DNA from: Thermoplasmata archaeon
GTDB taxonomy: Archaea > Thermoplasmatota > Thermoplasmata > Lutacidiplasmatales > UBA184
Direction of reading: 5' to 3'
Assembly (NCBI GenBank): GCA_030039715.1
Contig: JASHVA010000153.1
Coordinates: forward strand, 1 to 7,999
Length of the DNA: 7,999 nucleotides
Part shown: piece by piece, positions 1-6,270 of the stretch
Layout: every line of letters starts with the position of its first letter
Position numbering within the stretch: the first letter of the stretch is position 1
Position numbers and translations under genes: made by a program
Notes under the pieces: generated by a model
Seen by the model: the letters and a program-made list of their open reading frames with translations, nothing else
Databases searched by the model: none
Told to the model about the DNA's origin: nothing

Positions 1-114
1 GCCATCCAGGGCCCGGTCTGCTTCGTCTGCGAGGCGTGCCTCTTCGAGTGCGAAGGGGAGTGCATCATCATCACGGACGACGAGAACCACGTCCACAAGT
101 CGACCTACCGCTAG
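1..114 (+). CDS. C-terminal fragment of a cysteine-rich, ferredoxin-like protein (5' end outside window)
   Basis: An open frame enters from the left edge and stops at TAG 112-114, giving 37 residues. Five cysteines are seen at fragment residues 7, 10, 13, 17 and 21. The first four form CxxCxxCxxxC, the ligand pattern of a [4Fe-4S] cluster in ferredoxin-type domains; the usual proline after the fourth cysteine is absent (Glu instead), and a fifth cysteine follows four residues later. The tail after the cysteines (IIITDDENHVHKSTYR) looks like the short strand that follows the cluster loop in ferredoxin folds. A zinc-binding knuckle is the main alternative. With the N-terminus missing, the partner or pathway cannot be named. 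The gene is separated from atpF by 93 bp that contain a promoter-like element, so it is probably not part of the ATP synthase transcript. Confidence 0.6.
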   Translation, partial: AIQGPVCFVCEACLFECEGECIIITDDENHVHKSTYR

Positions 115-207
115 CGTCGAATCCGCGCGCGGAACCTCCGCTCCGGCCCGTTCTCTCGGCGGCCCCCGAGTAGCCGTTAAATAGACGGCGGCCCCGCCGA
201 AGACGCC
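115..207 (+). promoter_or_regulatory. Intergenic promoter region of the ATP synthase operon, with TATA-like box at 177-183
   Basis: This is the only real gap between genes in the window. It holds the sequence TTAAATA at 177-183, an AT-rich island in very GC-rich surroundings that resembles the archaeal TATA box. Its centre lies about 27 bp upstream of the GTG at 208, so transcription would begin at or within a base or two of the atpF start codon, giving a leaderless mRNA. In agreement, no Shine-Dalgarno-like sequence precedes 208, whereas the genes inside the operon have one. No convincing purine-rich BRE is seen next to the box, and no T-rich terminator for the upstream gene is seen. Confidence 0.6.
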
Positions 208-546
208 GTGCCCGAAACGCCGACCGGAGGGGGGCGCACCGTCGTTCTGGGCGAGCGCGAGCTCGCGATCGGCTTCCGCCTGATCGGCCTCAAGGACGTC
301 GTCGAAGTGACGCCCGAGAACTCGGTCGCCGAGTTCCAGCGCGTGATGGGCGACCCGAGCTACAACCTCCTGATCGCGAGCCAATCGATCCGCCCGCGCC
401 TCTCCGAGTCGCAGCGGGCCCACGCGGACGCCTCGCTCCAGCCGCTCGTCGTCTTCGTCCCGACCCCGACCGGTGAGTTCGAGGTCGAGAGCATCAACGC
501 GCTCGCGAAGCGCGTCCTCGGGGTCACGCTCGCCGTTCCGAGTTAG
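208..546 (+). CDS. atpF: A-type ATP synthase subunit F
   Basis: The product is a 112-residue soluble protein of the central stalk, where subunit F binds the D shaft and contributes to coupling and regulation of the catalytic head. The family pattern is visible: an N-terminal strand (TVVLGERELAIGFRLIGLKD, roughly residues 11-30) matching the 'GF+LaG' opening of F subunits, a middle segment YNLLIASQSIRPRL, and the C-terminal PLVVFVPTPTGEFEVESI followed by a helix ending in RVLGVTLA. The length is close to the usual 100-110 residues. GTG 208 is chosen because the in-frame codon at 178-180 is a stop and no other start precedes the conserved first strand. There is no Shine-Dalgarno sequence; a leaderless start fits the TATA-like box upstream. 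It is the first gene of the operon, and atpA follows 14 bp after its stop. Confidence 0.9.
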   Translation: MPETPTGGGRTVVLGERELAIGFRLIGLKDVVEVTPENSVAEFQRVMGDPSYNLLIASQSIRPRLSESQRAHADASLQPLVVFVPTPTGEFEVESINALAKRVLGVTLAVPS

Positions 547-560
547 CGGGAGAGATCTGC

Positions 561-3500
561 ATGGGAGTGGTCGCGCGCGTATCCGGTCCGGTCGTCATCG
601 CCGAAGGCCTCGAGGGCGCGAAGATGTACGACGTCGTCCGCGTCGGCTCGCTCGGCCTCGTGGGAGAGATCATCCGGCTCGTCGGCGGGACCGCGACCGT
701 CCAGGTCTACGAGGACACGACGGGCATCCGGCCCGGCGACCCGGTCGAGACGACCGGTCAGGCGCTCTCGGTCGAGCTCGGGCCCGGACTCTTGAAGTCG
801 ATCTACGACGGCGTGCAGCGCCCGCTCGACGTGATCCAGAAGTCGCTCGGCGACTTCATCACGCGCGGCTTCGTCGCACCGCCGCTCGACGAGAAGGCGA
901 AGTGGGACTTCACAGCGACCGCGAAGGCCGGCGACTCGGTCTCGGCCGGCGCGGTGCTCGGCACCGTTCAGGAGACTCCGCTCATCCTCCACAAGATCCT
1001 CGTTCCTCCTGGCGTCGAGGGAACGATCGGCAAGCTCGCGAGCGGATCGTACACGATCCGTGAGCCGATCGGCTCGATCAAGACTGCCTCGGGCGCCCAG
1101 CCGCTCTACCTGAGCCACCGCTGGGTGGTGCGGATCCCTCGGCCGGTCCAGCAAAAGCTGGCCCCCGGCATTCCGCTCGTCACCGGCCAGCGCGTGGTCG
1201 ACTCGTTCTTCCCTGTCGCGAAGGGTGGAACAGCGTGTGTGCCGGGACCCTTCGGGAGTGGAAAATGTTTGGAAAAAGATACTCCGATCCTACTCGCTGA
1301 CGGATCCATCGTTCCGATTGAGGAACTGTATGCTCACGCGCGAGCTGAGGGAACGGTTCGCGTGGACGGATGGGATGAGTGGGTCACTTCCCCGAAGCCG
1401 ATCGGGCTTTACTCGTTCGTAGGGGGGAAACTCGTCAGAAGCCAAACCCGAACGCTGTACCACGGGAAAAGCGACTCGCTGGTCCGGGTCAGGACACGCT
1501 CGGGACGCACCGTTCGCGTCACTCCTGTTCACCGCTTGTTTGCCTTCGGAGCTGATGGGTCGATGACTGAAAAAATGGCCCGGGAGCTACGCCCCGGAGA
1601 CTACATCGCATCGATTCGGTCGTTGCCGTCCCCGTCAAAGGACGCGAACCTGGATTTCAGCGTCGCTCGGCACAAGGGAGCCCGACGAATCCTTGTTCCT
1701 GATCAGATGTCCCCTGCGCTCGCAGAGTGGTTGGGACTCTACGTCTCTGAGGGTTGCACGGTTCGAAACGTCGTCATTTTTTCGAACATCGACCCCGACA
1801 CGCTCCACCGCTTCTGCCTACTGACGTTCATACTCTTCGGTATCGGTGGGCGCATCGAGTATCGGTCCGGCCGGGCGGTGGCTGTCAGGATTTGCAGCCA
1901 GATGCTTGCTGAGTTCGTACGTCAGACTGGCGCGGGACGTGTCTCCGGCGAGAAGAGAATCCCGGGTTCGGTGTTGGCGTCCACCAACGAAACGCTCGGC
2001 GCATTTCTGTTGGGCTACCACCTAGGTGACGGCGGATTCTCGGGCTGCGAGCTCGAGTTTTGTACGAAGAGTAGGCTGCTCCAAATCGACCTTGACTACG
2101 CACTGACCCGATTCGGTATCGTCTCGGCGCTCGGCAAGCGGACTGTGAATGGGGGAGAATATTATCGTGTCTTTGTCCGGGGTATACTCAACCTTCGAAA
2201 ACTGACGTCCGCGCTCCACTCGAGCGCCCCGAAGGTCGGTCTCATCGAGGCCTACGTGACCTCCAAGAAGTCAACCTACACGGCGACGGACGTAGTTCCT
2301 CTGTCCCCAGTCGCGATCGAACGGCTCTACCGATCCCGAACCAACTATGCCTCGCTGCTTCGTGAAGGTATCGAGATTCACAACTACATCGGCAACGGGG
2401 AACGAATGGGGGCTGCGACCTTCCTTCGGTTCATGAGCGTGGGTGCCCCTTCGCTCCAGGAGGCACGCCTTGAATCGCCCGCGTCGCGCCTCACCGAATT
2501 GCTCGAGACGTTCATCTGTGACGAGGTCGTAGAAGTCGTTGAGGACAAGAACGGACCGTTCGACGTTTATGACCTGAGTCTCCCGAGCTTTGGGAGCAAC
2601 TTCGTGGGCGGCTTCGGCGCCATCCTCCTCCACAACACGGTCATCCAGCAGCAACTCGCGAAGTGGGCTGACTCCGACGTCGTCGTCTACGTCGGCTGCG
2701 GGGAGCGCGGCAACGAGATGACCGAGATGCTCACGCTGTTCCCGACTCTCGTCGACCCGAAGAGCAAGCGCCCGTTGATGGAGCGGACGGTCATGATCGC
2801 CAACACGTCCAACATGCCGGTCGCGGCCCGAGAGGCGAGCGTGTACACCGGAATCACGATCGCCGAGTACTATCGGGACATGGGTTACGACGTCGCGCTG
2901 ATGGCCGACTCGACGAGCCGCTGGGCCGAGGCGATGCGCGAAATCTCTGGCCGACTCGAAGAGATGCCGGGTGAGGAGGGATACCCCGCCTACCTCGGCC
3001 GCCGTATCGCGGAGTTCTACGAACGGGCAGGTAGTGTGGTGACCCTCTCACCCGACCGACGGACGGGTTCGGTCACGGTCGTGGGGGCCGTTTCCCCCGC
3101 CGGCGGTGACACCTCCGAACCGGTGAGCCAGAACACACTCCGCGTGGCGCGCGTCTTCTGGGCGCTCGATGCGTCGCTCGCCTCCCGCCGGCACTTCCCG
3201 TCCATCAACTGGCTGCAGAGCTATTCGCTCTACATCAACGACCTCGAGCCGTGGTTCGGCGAGAACCTCTCGAAGGAGTTCGTGCCACTGCGCGGCCGGG
3301 CGCTCGAAGTGCTCCAAAAGGAGGCCGAGCTCCAGGAGATCGTCCAGCTCGTCGGCGTCGACGCGCTCCCCGAGCGGGAGAAGGCGACGCTCGACGTCGC
3401 CCGGATGCTCCGCGAGGACTACCTCCAGCAGAGCGCGTACGACGACGTCGACACCTACTCCTCGATCCAGAAGCAGTACCGGATGCTCCGCGCGATCCTC

Positions 3501-3698
3501 GCGTTCGGGGACGGCGAGCAGGAAGCGATCGGGAAGGGCGCGACCGTCGCCCAACTCCAGAAGTTGCCCGTTCGAACCAAGCTCTCGCGCATGAAGTGGA
3601 TCCCCGAGGCGGACCTCAAGAATCAGTTCGACCAGCTGGAGCTCGAGATGGGCCAGGCGATCCGAGACACGGAAGCAGCCGCGGTCGGAGGGGCCTAG
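561..3698 (+). CDS. atpA: A-type ATP synthase catalytic subunit A, precursor with in-frame intein
   Basis: The 1045-residue precursor is expected to splice to a 588-residue A subunit, the nucleotide-binding catalytic subunit of the A1 head, a normal length for the family. The exteins are residues 1-235 and 693-1045. The N-extein has the beta-barrel start (VARVSGPVVIAEGL), the A-subunit-specific insert around residues 110-190, and the P-loop GPFGSGK at 229-235. The C-extein starts TVIQQQLAKW and carries the CGERGNE motif (713-719, with catalytic Glu in GER), the Walker B-like strand and LMADSTSRWAEAMRE (780-793), the EEGYPAYL loop and the helical C-terminal domain. ATG 561 is preceded by GGAG at 549-552 with 8 nt spacing. 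A third-position bias typical of the operon (mostly G/C) weakens near the intein. No stop or frameshift interrupts the frame, so the gene should be functional if splicing works. Confidence 0.96.
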   Translation: MGVVARVSGPVVIAEGLEGAKMYDVVRVGSLGLVGEIIRLVGGTATVQVYEDTTGIRPGDPVETTGQALSVELGPGLLKSIYDGVQRPLDVIQKSLGDFITRGFVAPPLDEKAKWDFTATAKAGDSVSAGAVLGTVQETPLILHKILVPPGVEGTIGKLASGSYTIREPIGSIKTASGAQPLYLSHRWVVRIPRPVQQKLAPGIPLVTGQRVVDSFFPVAKGGTACVPGPFGSGKCLEKDTPILLADGSIVPIEELYAHARAEGTVRVDGWDEWVTSPKPIGLYSFVGGKLVRSQTRTLYHGKSDSLVRVRTRSGRTVRVTPVHRLFAFGADGSMTEKMARELRPGDYIASIRSLPSPSKDANLDFSVARHKGARRILVPDQMSPALAEWLGLYVSEGCTVRNVVIFSNIDPDTLHRFCLLTFILFGIGGRIEYRSGRAVAVRICSQMLAEFVRQTGAGRVSGEKRIPGSVLASTNETLGAFLLGYHLGDGGFSGCELEFCTKSRLLQIDLDYALTRFGIVSALGKRTVNGGEYYRVFVRGILNLRKLTSALHSSAPKVGLIEAYVTSKKSTYTATDVVPLSPVAIERLYRSRTNYASLLREGIEIHNYIGNGERMGAATFLRFMSVGAPSLQEARLESPASRLTELLETFICDEVVEVVEDKNGPFDVYDLSLPSFGSNFVGGFGAILLHNTVIQQQLAKWADSDVVVYVGCGERGNEMTEMLTLFPTLVDPKSKRPLMERTVMIANTSNMPVAAREASVYTGITIAEYYRDMGYDVALMADSTSRWAEAMREISGRLEEMPGEEGYPAYLGRRIAEFYERAGSVVTLSPDRRTGSVTVVGAVSPAGGDTSEPVSQNTLRVARVFWALDASLASRRHFPSINWLQSYSLYINDLEPWFGENLSKEFVPLRGRALEVLQKEAELQEIVQLVGVDALPEREKATLDVARMLREDYLQQSAYDDVDTYSSIQKQYRMLRAILAFGDGEQEAIGKGATVAQLQKLPVRTKLSRMKWIPEADLKNQFDQLELEMGQAIRDTEAAAVGGA
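1266..2636 (+). mobile_element. Intein in the P-loop of subunit A (VMA-b insertion site), with LAGLIDADG endonuclease
   Basis: This in-frame element covers precursor residues 236-692 (457 aa). It begins with Cys236 directly after GPFGSGK and ends with LLHN before Thr693, the expected Cys1, penultimate His, terminal Asn and +1 Thr of a class 1 intein. Block A is CLEKDTPILLADG. Block B is VRVTPVHRLF, with Thr321 and His324 of the TxxH motif. Block F is FDVYDLSLPSFGSNF (667-681) and block G is AILLHN. The insertion site and much of the splicing-domain sequence (the LYHGKS segment, TPVH, FDVYDL) match the Thermoplasma VMA intein as I remember it; that intein is a mini-intein of about 173 residues, whereas this one keeps an endonuclease. 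Codon use is unlike the host: about 23 of the first 57 codons end in A or T. This points to acquisition from a less GC-rich source. Removing it gives a contiguous GPFGSGK-TVIQ. Confidence 0.95.
1713..2525 (+). other. LAGLIDADG (DOD-type) homing endonuclease domain within the intein
   Basis: The domain covers roughly precursor residues 385-655; the edges are approximate. Two LAGLIDADG-type helices are seen: LAEWLGLYVSEG at residues 387-398 (1719-1754) and LGAFLLGYHLGDG at 479-491 (1995-2033). About 92 residues separate them, normal for a two-motif monomeric endonuclease. The catalytic-position acids are Glu397 and Asp490, both usable for metal binding, and no stop or frameshift is present, so activity is plausible. 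Such enzymes cut the intein-less allele at the insertion site so that repair copies the intein in. After the second half-domain lies an extra, probably helical stretch (about 578-650) with no motif I recognise; it may help DNA recognition. Confidence 0.85.
3687..3693 (+). promoter_or_regulatory. Ribosome binding site of atpB
   Basis: GGAGGGG lies inside the last codons of atpA, 7 nt before ATG 3701. It fixes the atpB start there rather than at an ATG at 3251 in the same frame deep inside atpA. The 2-bp gap between the atpA stop and this ATG suggests translational coupling, which would keep A and B near their 3:3 stoichiometry. Confidence 0.75.
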
Positions 3699-3700
3699 TC

Positions 3701-5128
3701 ATGGCGGCCAAGGGGTCGACTCCGACGCCATCCGCGGCGGATGTCCCGGTCGACTACCGGACCGTCGACCGCGTCACGGGCCCCCTCCTCTTCGTGAAGG
3801 ACGTCTCGAACGCCGCGTACGGCGAGATCGTCGAGATCAGCCTGCCGAGCGGCGAGCGCCGTCAGGGCCAGGTGCTCGACTCGCGCAAGGGGCTCGCGAT
3901 CGTCCAGGTGTTCGGCCCGACGATGGGGATGAACATCGAGGCGACGAGCGTCAAGTTCCTCGGCGAGGTCGCGACCCTCGCGGTCTCGGACGAACTGCTC
4001 GGGCGCGTCTTCAACGGCCTCGGCGAGCCGCGCGACGGCGGACCGAAGATCGTCAGCGACACCGAGCTCGAGATCGTCGGGAACGCGATGAACCCGTACT
4101 CGCGCGAGGAGCCGAGCGAGTTCATCCAGACGGGGATCTCGACGATCGACGCGATGAACACGCTCGTGCGGGGCCAGAAGCTTCCGATCTTCTCGGGCGC
4201 GGGGCTCCCGCACAACCAGATCGCGGCGCAGATCGTCCGGCAGGCGAAGCTGCGGAACTCGACCGAGGGGTTCGCCGTCGTCTTCGCCGCGATGGGGATC
4301 ACGAGCGAGGAGGCGAACTACTTCCTCAAGGAGTTCGAGTCGACCGGGGCGCTCGAGCGTGCCGTCGTCTTCCTGAACCTCTCCTCCGATCCGTCGATGG
4401 AGCGCGTTGTGACGCCGCGGATGGCGCTCACGGCCGCGGAGTTCCTCGCCTACGAGCGCGACCTTCACGTGCTGGTCGTGCTCACCGACATGACGAACTA
4501 CTGCGAGGCGCTCCGCGAAGTCTCGGCGGCCCGCGACGAGGTGCCCGGTCGCCGGGGCTATCCCGGGTACATGTACACCGACCTCGCGACGATCTACGAG
4601 CGCGCGGGGAAGATCCACGGCCGCAAGGGCTCGATCACGCAGCTCCCGATCCTCACGATGCCCGCCGACGACGTGACGCATCCGATCCCGGACCTCACCG
4701 GCTACATCACTGAGGGTCAGATCTACGTCAGCCGAGAGCTGCAGCGCCGCGGCGTCTATCCCCCGATCGACGTGCTGCCGTCGCTCTCGCGTCTGATGAA
4801 CCAGGGGATCGGGCCGAAGCGGACGCGGGAGGACCACCGCGGGGTCGCCGACCAGTTGTTCGCGACGTACGCGACGGGGAAGGACCAGCGGGCGCTCTCC
4901 GCGATCGTCGGCGAGGAGTCGCTCTCGCCCGTCGACCGGCTCTACCTCAAGGCGGCCGACCGGTTCGAGACGGAATTCGTCAACCAGCGGCCGGACGAGG
5001 ACCGCACGATCGACCAGAGCCTCACGATCGGCTGGGAGATCCTCTCCGACCTTCCCGACTCGGAGCTCAAGCGGATCAAGCCCGAGTTCATCGCGAAGTA
5101 CCGCGCCCACCCGAGCTCGATCTCGTAG
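3701..5128 (+). CDS. atpB: A-type ATP synthase subunit B (non-catalytic nucleotide-binding subunit)
   Basis: The 475-residue product alternates with subunit A in the A3B3 head and holds the non-catalytic nucleotide sites. The conserved body begins at VDYRTVDRVTGPLLFVKDV (about residue 17); the first 16 residues, rich in Pro, Thr and Ser, are a short extension compared with many homologues. In place of a working P-loop the protein has FSGAGLPHN (164-172), the characteristic B-subunit version without GKT. Downstream are the DMTNYCEALREVSAARDEVPGR region, the PSLSRLMNQG signature (360-369, with Arg364 reaching toward the A-subunit site) and a C-terminal helical end GWEILSDLPDSELKRI. No intein is present. 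The start ATG 3701 is supported by the GGAGGGG site. Third codon positions are strongly G/C, in contrast to the region around the intein. atpD follows after 16 bp. Confidence 0.96.
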   Translation: MAAKGSTPTPSAADVPVDYRTVDRVTGPLLFVKDVSNAAYGEIVEISLPSGERRQGQVLDSRKGLAIVQVFGPTMGMNIEATSVKFLGEVATLAVSDELLGRVFNGLGEPRDGGPKIVSDTELEIVGNAMNPYSREEPSEFIQTGISTIDAMNTLVRGQKLPIFSGAGLPHNQIAAQIVRQAKLRNSTEGFAVVFAAMGITSEEANYFLKEFESTGALERAVVFLNLSSDPSMERVVTPRMALTAAEFLAYERDLHVLVVLTDMTNYCEALREVSAARDEVPGRRGYPGYMYTDLATIYERAGKIHGRKGSITQLPILTMPADDVTHPIPDLTGYITEGQIYVSRELQRRGVYPPIDVLPSLSRLMNQGIGPKRTREDHRGVADQLFATYATGKDQRALSAIVGEESLSPVDRLYLKAADRFETEFVNQRPDEDRTIDQSLTIGWEILSDLPDSELKRIKPEFIAKYRAHPSSIS

Positions 5129-5135
5129 AGGAGGT
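5129..5135 (+). promoter_or_regulatory. Ribosome binding site of atpD
   Basis: AGGAGGT directly follows the atpB stop codon and sits 9 nt before GTG 5145. It is a near-perfect match to the archaeal anti-Shine-Dalgarno and is the strongest site in the window. It decides the GTG start for atpD and shows that this organism uses Shine-Dalgarno initiation inside operons, in contrast to the first gene. Confidence 0.8.
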
Positions 5136-5144
5136 ACCCCGACC

Positions 5145-5789
5145 GTGCCGGCGGAGACCGTCCGACCGACCCGCCTCGAGCTCCTCCGCACGCGCCGACG
5201 GATCGTCGTCGCGAAGAAGGGCCTCAACCTCCTCAAGCTGAAGCGCACGGCGCTGATCGTCGAGTTCTTCGCGATCTCGAAGGAGGCGATGAAGCTCCGC
5301 GGCGACCTCAAGGCGCGGATCGCCCGCGGCTACGAGTCGATCCGGATGGCGGAGATGATGGAGGGCCCGACGCGGCTCGAGAGCATCTCGATGCTCCTCC
5401 CCGACGTCCACCCGATCCAGGTCGCGACGAAGAACGTGATGGGCGTGAAGACGCCGCGCGTCGACCGGGGCGACTACCGACCCGTCACCGCGCCCGAGCT
5501 CCTCGACCTCCCGACCTCGGTCAACGAGTCGATCCGGCACTTCCAGGGGATCTACCAGGTCGTCCTCGACATCGCCGAGAAGGAGAACGCGCTCCGCCGG
5601 CTCCTGAAGGAGATCGAGAAGACGAAGCGCCGGGCGAGCGCGATCGAGAACGTCCTCATCCCGCGGCTCCAGGGGACGGTGCGGTACATCAAGTTCCGAT
5701 TCGACGAGCTCGAGCGGGACTCGTTCAGCATGCTGAAGACGGTGAAGCGGAAGATGGAGGCGAGCGAGGCCGATGCCGCTGGCGCCTAA
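5145..5789 (+). CDS. atpD: A-type ATP synthase subunit D (central rotor shaft)
   Basis: The 214-residue product is the long antiparallel coiled-coil axle that turns inside the A3B3 head, bound at its foot by subunit F. The N-terminus RPTRLELLRTRRRIVVAKKG (residues 7-26) is the family hallmark, followed by LLKLKRTALIVEFF. The C-terminal half has the returning helix, with RRLLKEIEKTKRRASAIENV and VLIPRLQGTVRYIKFRFDEL, also family-typical. The length is usual for D subunits (about 200-220). GTG 5145 is used because of the AGGAGGT site 9 nt upstream and because it lies just ahead of the conserved RPTR. The last 17 bp overlap the start of a small membrane-protein gene in another frame. Confidence 0.95.
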   Translation: MPAETVRPTRLELLRTRRRIVVAKKGLNLLKLKRTALIVEFFAISKEAMKLRGDLKARIARGYESIRMAEMMEGPTRLESISMLLPDVHPIQVATKNVMGVKTPRVDRGDYRPVTAPELLDLPTSVNESIRHFQGIYQVVLDIAEKENALRRLLKEIEKTKRRASAIENVLIPRLQGTVRYIKFRFDELERDSFSMLKTVKRKMEASEADAAGA

Positions 5790-5898
5790 CGTCGCGGTCC
5801 GCCGCTTCCGCATCGTCCTCGGCGTCTCGCTCGCCGTGAAGCTCGCGGCGATCGCCGGGCTCCTCGTGTTCCTCGCGTACTACTACGGAGCGATCTGA
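5773..5898 (+). CDS. 41-residue single-helix membrane protein between atpD and atpH
   Basis: This small gene starts at ATG 5773 inside the end of atpD, in a different frame, and stops at TGA 5896-5898, whose last base is the first base of the next ATG. It accounts for the only stretch between atpD and the atpH-like gene. The product starts MPLAPNVAVRRFR, followed by a hydrophobic run from about residue 14 to the C-terminus (VLGVSLAVKL, then AAIAGLLVFLAYYY). Arg10, Arg11 and Arg13 before the helix suggest an N-inside topology, with a C-terminal aromatic belt YYY. Lys23 sits within the hydrophobic run. GGAGG at 5756-5760 (12 nt) or GAGG at 5766-5769 (3 nt) could serve initiation, though neither spacing is ideal; coupling to atpD is likely. 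I cannot name a family. Methanosarcina operons also have a small gene (ahaG) after ahaD, but homology is not shown. Its place suggests an accessory or assembly factor of the membrane sector. Confidence 0.72.
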   Translation: MPLAPNVAVRRFRIVLGVSLAVKLAAIAGLLVFLAYYYGAI

Positions 5899-6257
5899 TG
5901 GCGACAGCGGCGGCCCCCGGGGCGGACCTCGGCTCGATCGAGGCCCTGAAGCGCGTGAAGGCGACGGAGACCGACTGGGAGCTCAAGCTCCGGGCCGCGC
6001 GCGGCCAGGCCGAGGAGGCGCTCCAGCGCCTGCGCGCCGACGCCGACGCGGCGGTCAAGGCGGCGCAGGCTGCGGCGGACGCGGACCGCGCCGCGAAACT
6101 CGAGGCGGCGCGCGCCGAGGCGGACCGGGAGGCCGCCGGGATCGTCGCCGAGGGACAGAAGGCGGCCGAGGCGGCGGCCCGGGGCGAGGGAAAGCGCCCG
6201 GCCGACAAGAAGGACGCGATCCTCGCGGCGGTGCTCGCCGGGTTCCAGAAGGACTGA
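5898..6257 (+). CDS. atpH: A-type ATP synthase subunit H-like (peripheral stalk coiled coil)
   Basis: The 119-residue product is predicted to be almost wholly helical: after a flexible start (MATAAAPGADLGS) come an opening helix IEALKRVKATETDWELKLR and a long Ala/Glu/Arg/Lys-rich heptad-like stretch through about residue 95, then a short C-terminal helix AILAAVLAGFQKD. This fits subunit H (vacuolar G-like), which pairs with subunit E to form the peripheral stalks that hold the head still. The length is slightly above the usual 100-110. The identification rests on architecture and on its place directly before atpI, as in euryarchaeal H-I pairs, because coiled coils carry little family-specific sequence. 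ATG 5898 overlaps the upstream stop (TGATG) and has GGAG at 5887-5890, 7 nt away. A subunit E fragment is unlikely, since the globular C-terminal domain of E is missing. Confidence 0.8.
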   Translation: MATAAAPGADLGSIEALKRVKATETDWELKLRAARGQAEEALQRLRADADAAVKAAQAAADADRAAKLEAARAEADREAAGIVAEGQKAAEAAARGEGKRPADKKDAILAAVLAGFQKD

Positions 6258-6270
6258 CGGAGCGGCCGCG

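Noticed and set aside
115..176. A tRNA, small RNA or terminator between the upstream gene and atpF
   Set aside because: No cloverleaf, no strong inverted repeat and no T-run is visible in this short GC-rich stretch.
473..1063. A + strand open frame of 196 codons overlapping atpF and atpA
   Set aside because: It is an Arg/Ser-rich shadow of atpA in another frame, without any motif.
1266..2636. A frameshifted or decayed endonuclease inside the intein
   Set aside because: The frame runs through without stops and both LAGLIDADG helices retain acidic residues (Glu397, Asp490).
2692..2715. A possible second intein at the CGERGNE site used by the yeast VMA1 intein
   Set aside because: The sequence VGCGERGNEM is continuous here (residues 711-720), so the site is empty.
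3251..3700. A longer version of atpB starting at an ATG at 3251
   Set aside because: The added 150 residues are an out-of-frame, Arg-rich reading of atpA. The conserved B-subunit sequence starts after 3701, where a GGAGGGG ribosome binding site is well placed.
3695..5311. A 538-codon open frame on the - strand opposite atpB and the start of atpD
   Set aside because: It mirrors genes with clear family signatures. Its translation is dominated by Arg, Asp, Leu and Val with no recognisable domain, the usual by-product of a GC-rich sequence on the antisense strand.
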